Assembly (NCBI GenBank): GCA_029262855.1
Contig: JAJCYP010000036.1
Span: 1-37,051 of the forward strand
Direction: 5' to 3'
DNA: 37,051 nt
Source: Bacteroidota bacterium
GTDB lineage: Bacteria; Bacteroidota; Rhodothermia; Rhodothermales; UBA10348
A program made the position numbers and the translations under genes. Below the pieces are notes generated by a model. The model ran no database searches and had not been told where the DNA came from. It saw only the letters and a list, made by a program, of their open reading frames with translations. The first letter of the stretch is position 1. The number at the start of each line of letters is the position of its first letter. Of the stretch, positions 6,810-14,616 are shown one piece after another.

Positions 6810-9517
6810 GCGGGCTCTCGTCGCTGCGCCGCAGCTATCCAGGCCTGTACCAGATGCGGAAGGAGTTCGAATTCCATGTGCTTGGCCAAATCGAGCCCGT
6901 CGTACGAAAGGACAGGCTTCCAGTCGGGATTCTGACTCCAGGTTGACGCCAGTCTCCCGACCTCGCGAGTGAGGGCCTTCAAGTCCTCAGCCGGGTGTGT
7001 GTTGGCGTAGCCTTCCAGTGCTTCCCGGTATGCTTCGGGTCCGACCTGCACTTTTTCGCCGCATTGTGCACAGCGCTCCCGGGCGACCGGGTGGCCGGAG
7101 ATGGTCTGTTGCTGAAAGTCCATCAACTGCTGGCACCCCGGACATCGACAGGTGACGACCGCATTCACCATCCGTGGGCCGAGTCCCATGATCTGGGTGA
7201 CCTCCAGCGGAGGCTGATCTCCACTCACCTCCCTGGAGACGGTCTCCACCAACGCGCGAACCTGTTCCACCTGACCGTCAAGGCTGTAGTGCTCCTGAAC
7301 GAAGTCCCGGTAGGCCCTGGACGTGTACGCAGGAGAGGTGATCATCTCCACAGCCTCCTCAATGGAGTCGAAAAGCATTTCTTCCGCCCAGATTTCTCCG
7401 GCAAACGCGAAGTTGTGAACCACGGGCTTTATGCCTCTTGCCATCCCTTCGGCTATCGAGTAACCGAAGCTCTCGTGGACGCTCGTCGAGAGGAGATACT
7501 GCTTGTCGGCAAGGAAACTCGCGATGTCATCCTGCCATTCGTACATGACCACATTGTCCTGGAGACCGAGTCGGACGGTCTGATGACTCCAGTACAATTT
7601 CAGAACAGGGTCCTGGAATTTCCCCGCCACGTGAAGCCGATACCTCGTGTCCTTCTTCAACAGTCGGTGCAGAATCTGGAGCGCCATCTGAGGGTTCTTC
7701 CGACCGTGGAGGTACCCGATCAGGGCGATGTCGAATCCTGGCTCCCGCTCGACCAATTCATACCGGGCCATGTCGACGCCGTTGGGTATGTGTGTAACGT
7801 GCGTTCGCTGCCGAAGACCCGGTAGCGCATCGGACACGATTTCGGCAAGATGTGGCGCTACGACGATGAGCGCATCGACCTGCTCCCACTGAACCTTGAG
7901 GGGCATGTCACTGAAGGCCTCGTACCTGTGCAGCCGGCAGATCACCCCCTTGTGACGTGAAATGTCCTGACGGCTCGCCCAGATAATCGGGTCGTTGCAC
8001 CATTCAAACCAGGCGACGTCCGCCCACGCCGTCGCCTTGAGGATGTCATCCTGCGTCTCGACCACAAACCGTCGCGCGTCCACGTGAGGCAGGAGTTCGC
8101 GGATGAGGTCGGTGAGGAACTGGTCCAGGCCCTTCGAGACAATAAACGCCAGCTTCAGATCGGGTACACCGTCCTGGTAGCCGGTCCCGAGCGCGACCCG
8201 TTCGTCCAGACTCTGGCTCATCCAAAGACGATTCCTGAGCCTGGCTGCAACCTCTTCTGACCCCGCCGCTGTGGCCACCTGAGCCAGCATGTGGAGGCAC
8301 TCGGCATGCTCGGGATCGTGCACCAATCCCTCGCTCAGAAGGCGCACAGTTTGGTCGGGCTGATTGTCTTGCCACGCCAATTGGCCTTTGAGCGCCAACA
8401 GCACTGCAGGCTTCTCCAGGTCCGCGGCCCTGAGCGCCCCCGCCAAGGCACGTGCCTGCTCAAGATCGCCCGAATTGAGGGCATGGAGCGCCCCTGCAAG
8501 TCTTTCGCCAGGCGAGGCCTCGCTGGTCGTCTCAGCCACGCGAGAAGAGATGTTTGCCTTCAGGCGGACCAGTTCGCGCGGCAGTTGATCACAGTTGGAA
8601 ATCAGGTACTCACAGGCCTCCCGAGCCTCCTTCGTCGAAAGGTCCGGGTCACGTCCGTCGAGGAAGGCCTCGATGACCCTCAGGCTGTGAATGCCTGACC
8701 CATAAACGGTCGTGATAACCTGCGCCCGTTGCCGAATCAGACCAAGAATAACACTGTCTTCGATGGCGTCATGAGTCTGGAGCAGCCGGCCACCCACAAG
8801 AAGAGCCAGCAGGTTTGTGACCGCTCGCTCAGTGGACATGTTGCTCCGATGGGAGAGCGAAGCGTCATGCTCCCGCCGCAGGTATACCCCCTTTTCGGGC
8901 ACCCGGACCACCGCGTCGGGTCGCTCTGCGCAGAGGCGGCAGATCAGGATGAAATCCTCACTCGTCCTGAAAAGCGAACTCGCGAAATGAGGCCGGGCCT
9001 CGGCCGACCGGATGACGGTGCCCGCCTGAAGTGCTCGCATTTCACCGCCAAACACGAGTTCGCGAAGAAGCTCCCTACCCCTGGTGCCCTCGAAAGCCCG
9101 GCGGTTGAACTGGACCGACTCCGGTCGTCCTTCCACAAGGAAACGTACCTCCGGCATGGCAACAAACAGCGTATCCGGATCGTCCGCGAGTGCAAGGGCC
9201 TCCCCAGCAAAGGCAGGGAAATCCTTGAGGTAGTCGTCATCGCCACACAGGGCAAAGAACTCGGTACCGCAGAATTCTACTCCGTGGAGAGCCGCCTGAG
9301 CGGGCCCGCCGTTCTCCGGTCGAGACGTAAAACGAAGGTCAAATTCCTCGGCCAGGGACTGCAAGCGGATCTGAACCTGAGCGCTCGATGCATCGTCCGC
9401 GATCAGTAGCGGAATCTCGCTCCAGCGGCCCTGCCGAACGTCGGACTCCAGGAAGTTCGGCCGCTCATACGTGTGGACGATCACGGTGAGCCGCGAAGCG
9501 ATGTTTTCTGGCACCAT
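6806..9517 (-). CDS. Bifunctional glycosyltransferase: GT2 + TPR-like middle + GT4-like domain + zinc ribbon
   Basis: About 903 residues, first gene of the glycan operon. The N-terminal GT2 domain shows LTVIVHTYERP, LLIADDASS and the DxD-type FFALCGDDDYL within the first 110 residues. A helical stretch around 340-450 with repeated leucine/alanine pairs (LAGALHALNSGDLEQA and similar) looks TPR-like. A second, GT4-like domain follows, with HIPNGVDMARYE, ALIGYLHGRKNPQMAL and ESFGYSIAEGMARG. Near the C-terminus CxCxxC (about 790-795) and CxxC (about 816-819) form a probable zinc ribbon, which is unusual here. I prefer the ATG at 9517 over the TTG two codons upstream. Two transferases in one chain suggest two successive sugar additions. 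Confidence 0.78.
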   Translation of the reverse strand: MVPENIASRLTVIVHTYERPNFLESDVRQGRWSEIPLLIADDASSAQVQIRLQSLAEEFDLRFTSRPENGGPAQAALHGVEFCGTEFFALCGDDDYLKDFPAFAGEALALADDPDTLFVAMPEVRFLVEGRPESVQFNRRAFEGTRGRELLRELVFGGEMRALQAGTVIRSAEARPHFASSLFRTSEDFILICRLCAERPDAVVRVPEKGVYLRREHDASLSHRSNMSTERAVTNLLALLVGGRLLQTHDAIEDSVILGLIRQRAQVITTVYGSGIHSLRVIEAFLDGRDPDLSTKEAREACEYLISNCDQLPRELVRLKANISSRVAETTSEASPGERLAGALHALNSGDLEQARALAGALRAADLEKPAVLLALKGQLAWQDNQPDQTVRLLSEGLVHDPEHAECLHMLAQVATAAGSEEVAARLRNRLWMSQSLDERVALGTGYQDGVPDLKLAFIVSKGLDQFLTDLIRELLPHVDARRFVVETQDDILKATAWADVAWFEWCNDPIIWASRQDISRHKGVICRLHRYEAFSDMPLKVQWEQVDALIVVAPHLAEIVSDALPGLRQRTHVTHIPNGVDMARYELVEREPGFDIALIGYLHGRKNPQMALQILHRLLKKDTRYRLHVAGKFQDPVLKLYWSHQTVRLGLQDNVVMYEWQDDIASFLADKQYLLSTSVHESFGYSIAEGMARGIKPVVHNFAFAGEIWAEEMLFDSIEEAVEMITSPAYTSRAYRDFVQEHYSLDGQVEQVRALVETVSREVSGDQPPLEVTQIMGLGPRMVNAVVTCRCPGCQQLMDFQQQTISGHPVARERCAQCGEKVQVGPEAYREALEGYANTHPAEDLKALTREVGRLASTWSQNPDWKPVLSYDGLDLAKHMEFELLPHLVQAWIAAAQRREPA

Positions 9518-9594
9518 GGGCAACTCAATTGATGAGCGCAGTTTAAGCCCGTCTTTGCACAGATGCAGGGGAGACCGTGCTATCTTTCGCGACC

Positions 9595-9667
9595 GCCCTC
9601 GTAGCTCAGGGGATAGAGCGTCGGTTTCCTAAACCGCAGGCCGCAGGTTCGAATCCTGCCGAGGGCA
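9595..9667 (+). tRNA. tRNA-Arg (anticodon CCU)
   Basis: A cloverleaf can be folded by eye. The acceptor stem GCCCTCG (9595-9601) pairs with CGAGGGC (9660-9666), with discriminator A at 9667. The D arm is GCTC...GAGC. The anticodon loop TTCCTAA places CCT at the anticodon. The T arm is GCAGG-TTCGAAT-CCTGC. CCA is not encoded. The 3' end is the attachment site of the adjacent element, whose left copy reconstitutes an intact tRNA end. Confidence 0.95.
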
Positions 9668-9669
9668 CA
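9654..9669 (+). other. attL (tRNA-Arg 3' end)
   Basis: The 16-base core TCCTGCCGAGGGCACA covers the T-arm and acceptor 3' half of tRNA-Arg plus two bases. It is repeated exactly and in the same orientation at 20351-20366. The integrase gene ends 47 bases away, as is usual for tRNA-integrating elements. Confidence 0.88.
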
Positions 9670-9672
9670 AAC

Positions 9673-9704
9673 AAGGCCGGCCCTTCATTGGGGCTGGCCT
9701 TTGC
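9673..9704. terminator. Hairpin terminator behind tRNA-Arg, bidirectional
   Basis: An 11-base-pair stem with AAGGCC (9673-9678) pairing GGCCTT (9696-9701) continues inward as GCCC against GGGC around a short loop, followed by a T on the plus strand. Read on the minus strand the tail is TTGTTTG, so it can also end the integrase transcript. It starts just beyond the att core, so the element supplies the tRNA with its present terminator. Confidence 0.6.
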
Positions 9705-9715
9705 CGTACATGGGC

Positions 9716-10936
9716 TTACGGAGATTTTACAGAGGCGGCCAAATCCGTTTGTAGGCTGCTTTGTAGGCTGGGCATTCCCATCGCGCCCAAAACAGCGTCT
9801 GCGTGGCTTCGGGTGAAGATGGCCTCTCGCTGCTGGTATCTCCGGGTCATTACGTTATCCGAATGGCCCATGGCCCCTTGCAGAATGGTGAGCGGAATCC
9901 CTGCCTCTTCGCCGTACTGCGAGATCTGGGCGCGAAGGTCTTTGAACCGTACCCCGTCAAGTCCGGCTTTCGACCTCGCTGCCTTCCACGGGTAGTCCAG
10001 GTCTCGGTAGGAGATCGAGAAGACCGGGTCAGATGGGCCCTTCCCGGCGGCCAGCTGCAGCAGGTCGTGAGCAAGGATCCCGGTGATGGTCACTGTGCGC
10101 GTCCTGCTGGCCGTCTTGGTGTCCTGCAGGTGGACTTCTCCCCAGTGCCCTTGCTCGTCCGCGTAGATACGCAGATCGCCCACCAGCAGGCCGCGGGTGA
10201 CCTTCCCTCGGTGCGAGGGGCCAGCCAGGAGGACCGATCTGTCTGCAGACGTCAGGAGGGCGGTCTGGACAACGACGGCGAGCTCGGGGTATCCGCAGGT
10301 GTGACAGGCATCCAGAAGCCTCCGGATGTCGTCCGGGGACAGGTGGACCTTCCGAGTATCGTTAACCGCGGTGAACTCGACGTCGGCAAAGATCTCGTTC
10401 CGGCGAGCCTTCCCGAGATGGAAGCGGAGCAGCTGGGAGACCGTGCGCTTGAACTGCCGAACGACCGTGTTCCGGTGCCGGGTGCCTTCCTTCTCCGGCG
10501 CCTCCATGGCCGTGTGGCAAAGGGTGGTGATGGTCTTTGCCGTCAGGTAGGAGAGGCGGGCCCCGGCCGGAGTGTACTCGAGCAGTTGGGCCAGCCCCAG
10601 TTCAGTCACATGCGATCCGGAGAACCCTCGGCGGAAGTCGCTCGCCGCTTCGGTGAGTCTCGGATCATCGATGCTCACCAGGAGCGTGTCCAGATCCCGC
10701 CTCGAGGCGAGCAGCTCGGCAGGGGAGACTGAGTGATCCCGGCACACCGCATCGAGGAGTACTCGGTACCGGGGTTCGATCAGGGCCGTTTCTGCCAAGT
10801 CCTCCAGCGCTTCCTCCATCCGGGCGGCCAGCTTCTTGTTCGCTGTCCCCGAAGAGATCTGCCCGGTGTCGCCGTATCCAACCAAGCGGCGGCGCCTGAT
10901 CTGATAGAGCGGAGAGCCTTTGCGTTGAAATGCCAA
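9716..10936 (-). CDS. Tyrosine recombinase/integrase
   Basis: A 406-residue phage-type integrase. The N-terminus RKGSPLYQIRRRR...GYGDTGQISSGTANKK is the arm-type domain that follows the rgt/TGT pattern of site-specific integrases. Catalytic candidates are Arg233 (TSADRS), Lys274 (QDTKTASR), box II KDLR with Arg335, His358 (MGHSD) and the nucleophile Tyr367 (RRYQQ). Box II has Lys332 where His is usual; this is tolerated in some family members. The start is a TTG at 10936 preceded directly by AGGAAGGA, the first AGGA lying 4 bases upstream. Six bases separate it from the excisionase-like gene. It runs toward attL and is the likely enzyme for integration at tRNA-Arg. Confidence 0.92.
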   Translation of the reverse strand: MAFQRKGSPLYQIRRRRLVGYGDTGQISSGTANKKLAARMEEALEDLAETALIEPRYRVLLDAVCRDHSVSPAELLASRRDLDTLLVSIDDPRLTEAASDFRRGFSGSHVTELGLAQLLEYTPAGARLSYLTAKTITTLCHTAMEAPEKEGTRHRNTVVRQFKRTVSQLLRFHLGKARRNEIFADVEFTAVNDTRKVHLSPDDIRRLLDACHTCGYPELAVVVQTALLTSADRSVLLAGPSHRGKVTRGLLVGDLRIYADEQGHWGEVHLQDTKTASRTRTVTITGILAHDLLQLAAGKGPSDPVFSISYRDLDYPWKAARSKAGLDGVRFKDLRAQISQYGEEAGIPLTILQGAMGHSDNVMTRRYQQREAIFTRSHADAVLGAMGMPSLQSSLQTDLAASVKSP

Positions 10937-10942
10937 TCCTTC

Positions 10943-11251
10943 CTATAGTACGCGCCTCGAGACCCCGTTTCCGTTCATCGGCAGGACTCTGGGGCCCGGC
11001 CGGCTGATTCGTGATCGGAGTTCTTCCAAGGCTCCTTTGATGTCGATGGGCTTGATGCCGCGCGCGTAGCAGAGGAGATCGGCTCCCATGTACCGGATGC
11101 GTCCTCTCTTCGGGCCCACACGGCACTGGGGCAGTTCCGCCTCGCTGATCTCATAGATAGCCCGGTAGTTGGACATGCGCAACCAGGCAGCCGCTTCCTT
11201 GGCCGTGTAGAGGGCGGAGGGGTTGATGGTCGTGGGGGCTGGAGTGTCCAT
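10943..11251 (-). CDS. Excisionase-like helix-turn-helix protein
   Basis: A 102-residue protein. Its middle, ALYTAKEAAAWLRMSNYRAIYEISEAELP, continuing with CRVGPKRGRIRYMGADLLCYARG (given here in two parts), matches the MerR-like excisionase fold: an HTH that reads a pole pattern, then the wing, then the R-x-R/F helix. Proteins of this type bind att arms and steer the integrase toward excision or act as repressors. I chose the ATG at 11251-11249 because it gives the complete HTH with a short N-terminal tail. It lies directly upstream of the integrase in the same orientation, the usual xis-int order. Confidence 0.75.
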   Translation of the reverse strand: MDTPAPTTINPSALYTAKEAAAWLRMSNYRAIYEISEAELPQCRVGPKRGRIRYMGADLLCYARGIKPIDIKGALEELRSRISRPGPRVLPMNGNGVSRRVL

Positions 11252-11252
11252 G

Positions 11253-11660
11253 TCAGGCGGTATCGTTGATCTTTGCGTAGCGGAGGACAGTAGCGGTCCC
11301 GAGACCAGTCCATCTGTCACCGTGCCACCGCGCCACATGGAAAACGCGGTCCGTCTGGATGAGGTAGTCTCCGTCCTCCTCCGGCGTGTCACCCTCGGTC
11401 CATACGGGATCGGTGGGCGGCACGGGCTGGCCCTTCCACTGATCCGGCGGATCCAGAAACTCCGGGTCTTTGTCGTCGAGGGTTGCCACGGCGAAGAGCA
11501 GCGCGTTCGCCATCCCGTACATGTAGGGGCCGTAGTTCCAGTTGCCGTCCTGGAGTTGAACATCCGCGGCCTTGCGGATGTCGTCGATGCGCTTGAAGAT
11601 CTCCCGCTGTTCCCTGAGTGGCAGCGAAGCCTTCGGGAGTCTCTCGTATTAGGTTTCCAT
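11253..11660 (-). pseudogene. Phage-type hypothetical gene with an in-frame stop at codon 4
   Basis: Translation from the ATG at 11660-11658 gives M-E-T-stop, with TAA at 11651-11649. The frame is then open for over 130 codons to 11253, with no ATG/GTG/TTG start until MYGMANALLF about 46 codons in. The downstream protein (YERLPKASLPLREQ..., then WNYGPYMYGMANALLFAVAT) reads as a continuous globular protein, so a CAA-to-TAA change at codon 4 is the simplest account. A shorter product starting at the ATG at 11522-11520 (89 residues) is possible. Function is unknown. It ends one base before the excisionase-like gene starts, so it was probably in the same operon. Confidence 0.55.
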
Positions 11661-11667
11661 GGTTGGG

Positions 11668-11850
11668 TTACTTCTTCGCCTTGTACAGGCCGTTGTAGAG
11701 AATCTCGTGGGTCCCGCCGTAGATGGTCCAGGCGATCAGGAGCGACCACCAGGTGACCGGGAGGCCCCAAGCCGCGAGAATGTGACCGCAGATGATGGTG
11801 GCGCCGATGGCCTTGGCCGCATGCCAGGCATCGATGAAGGCAGTCGCCGG
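11668..11850 (-). pseudogene. 5'-truncated small membrane protein fragment
   Basis: The minus-strand frame ending with TAA at 11670-11668 encodes FIDAWHAAKAIGATIICG, then one or two hydrophobic segments with several Trp residues, ending in LYNGLYKAKK. It has no ATG, GTG or TTG start within the coding-looking part and hits a stop upstream inside the opposite-strand gene. It looks like the C-terminal portion of a holin-sized phage or mobile-element membrane protein. Its end lies 7 bases before the ATG of the next minus-strand gene, consistent with a former operon. Identity is not established. Confidence 0.45.
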
Positions 11851-12536
11851 TCCACGGGCTGGCGCACACAGACCCTGACTACCCGATTTTCGTGCTGGCG
11901 TTTTGCCTGTTCAAGGTCGATGAGTACATCGACACGATGCCCGACGTCACCCGGTTTAAGTTTCTGCACTTCAGGCACGATCAGGTCATCCTGCACGAGC
12001 GGGAAATCCGACGGCAAACCGGACCCTTTTCGATCTTGCGCAATCGAGACGTCCGGACTGCATTCATGTCCGACCTTGGGCAGATCATCCAGGACACGCC
12101 GACCACGGTCATCGCTTCCGTGATTGACAAGGCCCGCCACTCAGCCAGGTACAATAACCCGGCCCACGTTTACTACACCGCTCTAGCTTTCTGCCTCGAA
12201 AGACTCTACAGGCACCTGCGCCCCTTGTGCGCAGGCGGAACGACGACGGTCGTGCTCGAGGCGCGTGGCGGAAAAGAGGACGACCAAATGGAGCTTGCAT
12301 TTCGGAGGTCCTGCGCCAACAATGCAACAGGGTATCAACTCCCGTTCGAGCCGATGGTCGTCTCTAAGAAATCCAACTGTTCAGGACTGCAGATTGCCGA
12401 CATGTTCGCGAGACCAATCGGTCTCCATATCCTCCGTCCTGGACAGCCAAACCGTGCCTACGACACCATAGAACCCAAGCTTCGTCGCAGCGCGAATGGT
12501 CGGGTCCTCGGGTGGGGACTCAAAATATTCCCCTAA
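11850..12536 (+). pseudogene. DUF3800 protein, N-terminally truncated
   Basis: Protein homology begins abruptly at HGLAHTDPDYPIFVLAFC (from about 11853) and runs to the stop at 12536. It includes the DUF3800 C-terminal hallmark CSGLQIADMFARPIGLHILR and NRAYDTIEPKLRR. DUF3800 proteins normally start with an Asp-Glu-Ser-Gly motif (RNase-H-like active site) about ten residues further upstream. That is missing here, and an in-frame TGA lies at 11835-11837. The first possible start is a GTG at 11892, which would give a 214-residue protein without the N-terminal acidic residues. The family is common on mobile elements and phage islands. I judge this copy inactive. Confidence 0.65.
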
Positions 12537-12567
12537 AAGCGAAAAGCCTCGATGCAATCACCGAGGC
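12534..12567 (-). terminator. Intrinsic terminator on minus strand
   Basis: Read on the minus strand, GCCTCG and CGAGGC form a stem around a 10-base loop and are followed by TTTTCGCTTTT. It could stop the minus-strand operon that starts at 15221 after read-through across the plus-strand XRE gene. Confidence 0.4.
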
Positions 12568-12820
12568 CTAGCGCCGACCGAGTAAAGCCCAGTCCATTTT
12601 GTCTCTATACGATAGCATATATCCGATGGTTACGCAAACCGCACTCCATCCAACTCGGCCGCGCCCTCGAGCGCGCCATCGGCACGAACCGAGACGTGGA
12701 GCTCGCCTACGCGGCGCACCTGAGAGCACTGGATGAGTCCAGAGACCCGCAGCCTCGAGGCCTGATCCACAAGGTAAGGCTCGAATTGACGGCCTTCTCC
12801 ACATCAAGAGCGGTGACCCC

Positions 12821-13141
12821 ATGAACCCCTTCCGACGCGCGATCGAGGAAACCCCGGGACTGACCCCGTCCAAGGCGGCCAAGGCCATCAAGGTCCACGA
12901 GCAGACTATCTACAAGTGGATGTCCGACGACGAGGAGAACCAGCGCTTCCCGAGGAAGAAGCACCTGAAGGCCTTCGCGGAGCTCACGAACAAGCCCCTC
13001 TACTACTTCCTGGCCGAAGAGGGGCGCTCCGCCCGGATTGCCGGCGGCGGCATGCTCACCGTTCGGATCGACGGGCAGGTGGTATTTCAGGCGCCGACGA
13101 CGCGGACGGCTGAGGTTGAGGTCGACGTGGAGAAAGAGTAG
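12821..13141 (+). CDS. XRE/Cro-type helix-turn-helix regulator
   Basis: A 106-residue protein. Residues 5-60 form an HTH: LTPSKAAKAIKVHEQTIYKWM gives the two helices (shown in part as SKAAKAIKVHEQTIYKW), followed by RKKHLKAFAELTNKPLYYFL. This is the usual Cro/CI-like layout, with a helix placed to judge residence (PLYYFLAEE). The C-terminal 40 residues (MLTVRIDGQVVFQAP...) may form a small beta domain. It converges tail-to-tail with the 106-residue minus-strand gene, 3 bases apart. As a phage-like element regulator it may control its own gene or the operon opposite. The target is unknown. Confidence 0.75.
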   Translation: MNPFRRAIEETPGLTPSKAAKAIKVHEQTIYKWMSDDEENQRFPRKKHLKAFAELTNKPLYYFLAEEGRSARIAGGGMLTVRIDGQVVFQAPTTRTAEVEVDVEKE

Positions 13142-13144
13142 CCT

Positions 13145-13465
13145 CTAGCCCAGATCTCCCGTCAGCAACTCCTCGGCTCGGCGGAGCCCCGCTGAGGTGA
13201 ACTTTGCAGCGGCGTAGTGACCCTCTGTCGACTTGCTACCGGCCCTCCGGAGGTAACCGCCCTCAATCAAACCATTGAGAAGTGGCAGCGTCCCATTCAA
13301 TTCCTCTGTGTCCAAATTGAGGAAAAGGTTGGCCCCGCTTAGGTTAACCACGAGTTCGGTCTGCGTTTCCCGATCTGACGCGGGACCGCAAGCACGGACC
13401 AGGTCCTCCAACATCGCCATCCGGTGTTTGTAGAGGGCAACCAGCACCTCATCTCGTGTAGTCAT
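13145..13465 (-). CDS. Small winged-helix-like hypothetical protein
   Basis: A 106-residue protein, third gene of the 15221-to-13145 operon. Its start overlaps the stop of the HTH-ImmA/IrrE gene (ATGA). The pattern LPLLNGLIEGGYLRRAG...HYAAAKFTSAGLRRAEELL has the helix-wing-helix look of small MarR/PadR-like domains, where a wing is followed by LTxxG. That suggests a DNA-binding or protein-binding winged helix. I do not recognise a family. Coupled translation suggests it works with the two upstream proteins. Confidence 0.6.
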   Translation of the reverse strand: MTTRDEVLVALYKHRMAMLEDLVRACGPASDRETQTELVVNLSGANLFLNLDTEELNGTLPLLNGLIEGGYLRRAGSKSTEGHYAAAKFTSAGLRRAEELLTGDLG

Positions 13466-14616
13466 GAAAGTAGGGGTTTCCTTTCTGAGCCAAACGCAAC
13501 GAATCGGAGGGGTTGAGAGGGGTCCAAGAGACCGTGGGGCAGCCCTGCAATTCGTTCAACTTCCCGGGGGGGCAGATCGACGCCGTTGCAAATATCTGCC
13601 GGAGATTGGATTCCTTGGTCGAGCAGCACGCGGATGCTGCGGCGGAGAAGTCTCGGCACTTCCGGTTTCAGTTGATCGTCGAAAGGCTCGGATTTGTGCC
13701 AACCGCGGTACCGATGCTGTCGCCACAGTTTGGTGGTTTCCTCGTCGGTTATCATGCCGAGAGCGCTTGCTCGCATGATCATGGATGCAATGGAGGCCTT
13801 CAGACGAGGCTTCTGTATTCGAAAGACTTCAAGGCTTGGCTCGGAGATTTCGCGCAGGAATCGACTGGCCGGGAGGAGGAACGCACCAGCGAATCGATTC
13901 GCCTGCTTCTCGATAGTCGCGTGGTGGGCGAGCTTTTCCGCCATCGAGAGGTCGCGATGCAGGACCATGTGGCCAAGTTCGTGGGCAAGATCAAAACGTG
14001 ATCTCACCGAGGCGCCCTTGTCCGCATTGAGCAGGATATAGTCACGCCGACCATCTAGCGCGGGTGTTGAGAGCGCATCCTCAGTTTCCTGATACAAGGG
14101 CTCCCGTGCGACCACAAACCCGTTATTCTCAGCAAGCAGGACAACGTCGGACACGATCCCATCCCCGATGCCCCAGTGCGTTCGCAGCGAGTTGGCTGCA
14201 GCCTCGGCTACCGCAGCATCATAGACCGTCGGGTCCACAGGAATCGAAATGACATTGGTCCCCGCCGGCAGCTCGAGGAACTCATCAAGATACAAGACCA
14301 GGCGGGCGAGCCAGCGGAGCCGCCAGCCGGCCGATCGCCGTCCCGCCTTTTCCTTTCCTATGGATCGAAAAAAAATCGGGCGACGCGACTTAGGCTCTGC
14401 TGGTCGAAAGAAAAACGATACCGGAAGGCCGAGTTTCTCGGCGATCGCGTCCACCGTATCGGGGGTCGGTGTTACGTGTCCGGCCTCATACTGACTTAGG
14501 CTGTGGTTCGAGACGGTGCCACCCAAAAGCTGCGCAATCGCAACCTGCGTCATAGCCCTGGCCTCTCTAGCCTCCCGCAGGCGCGACCCAACGAATCCGG
14601 GTGTACCCTGCCTCAT
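13462..14616 (-). CDS. XRE HTH + ImmA/IrrE metallopeptidase protein
   Basis: A 384-residue two-domain protein. Residues 10-66 are a Cro/CI HTH (LREAREARAMTQVAIAQLLG, then SNHSLSQYEAG). Residues about 140-260 are an ImmA/IrrE (COG2856) zinc peptidase with HELGH at 212-216 and the downstream acidic EKQANRFAGAFLLP, the third-ligand region. Family members cleave a regulator when they sense a signal, as ImmA cleaves ImmR in ICEBs1 and IrrE cleaves DdrO in Deinococcus. This fused form carries its own DNA-binding domain and is common in phages and toxin-antitoxin-like pairs. It overlaps both neighbours by ATGA. The likely substrate is one of the small regulators nearby; this is inference. Confidence 0.88.
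   Translation of the reverse strand: MRQGTPGFVGSRLREAREARAMTQVAIAQLLGGTVSNHSLSQYEAGHVTPTPDTVDAIAEKLGLPVSFFFRPAEPKSRRPIFFRSIGKEKAGRRSAGWRLRWLARLVLYLDEFLELPAGTNVISIPVDPTVYDAAVAEAAANSLRTHWGIGDGIVSDVVLLAENNGFVVAREPLYQETEDALSTPALDGRRDYILLNADKGASVRSRFDLAHELGHMVLHRDLSMAEKLAHHATIEKQANRFAGAFLLPASRFLREISEPSLEVFRIQKPRLKASIASMIMRASALGMITDEETTKLWRQHRYRGWHKSEPFDDQLKPEVPRLLRRSIRVLLDQGIQSPADICNGVDLPPREVERIAGLPHGLLDPSQPLRFVAFGSERKPLLS

Noticed and set aside
12552-12824. 90-residue plus-strand open frame between the DUF3800 remnant and the XRE gene
   Set aside because: No protein-like pattern, no ribosome-binding site, and the region starts with a terminator hairpin. I treat the 284 bases as intergenic.
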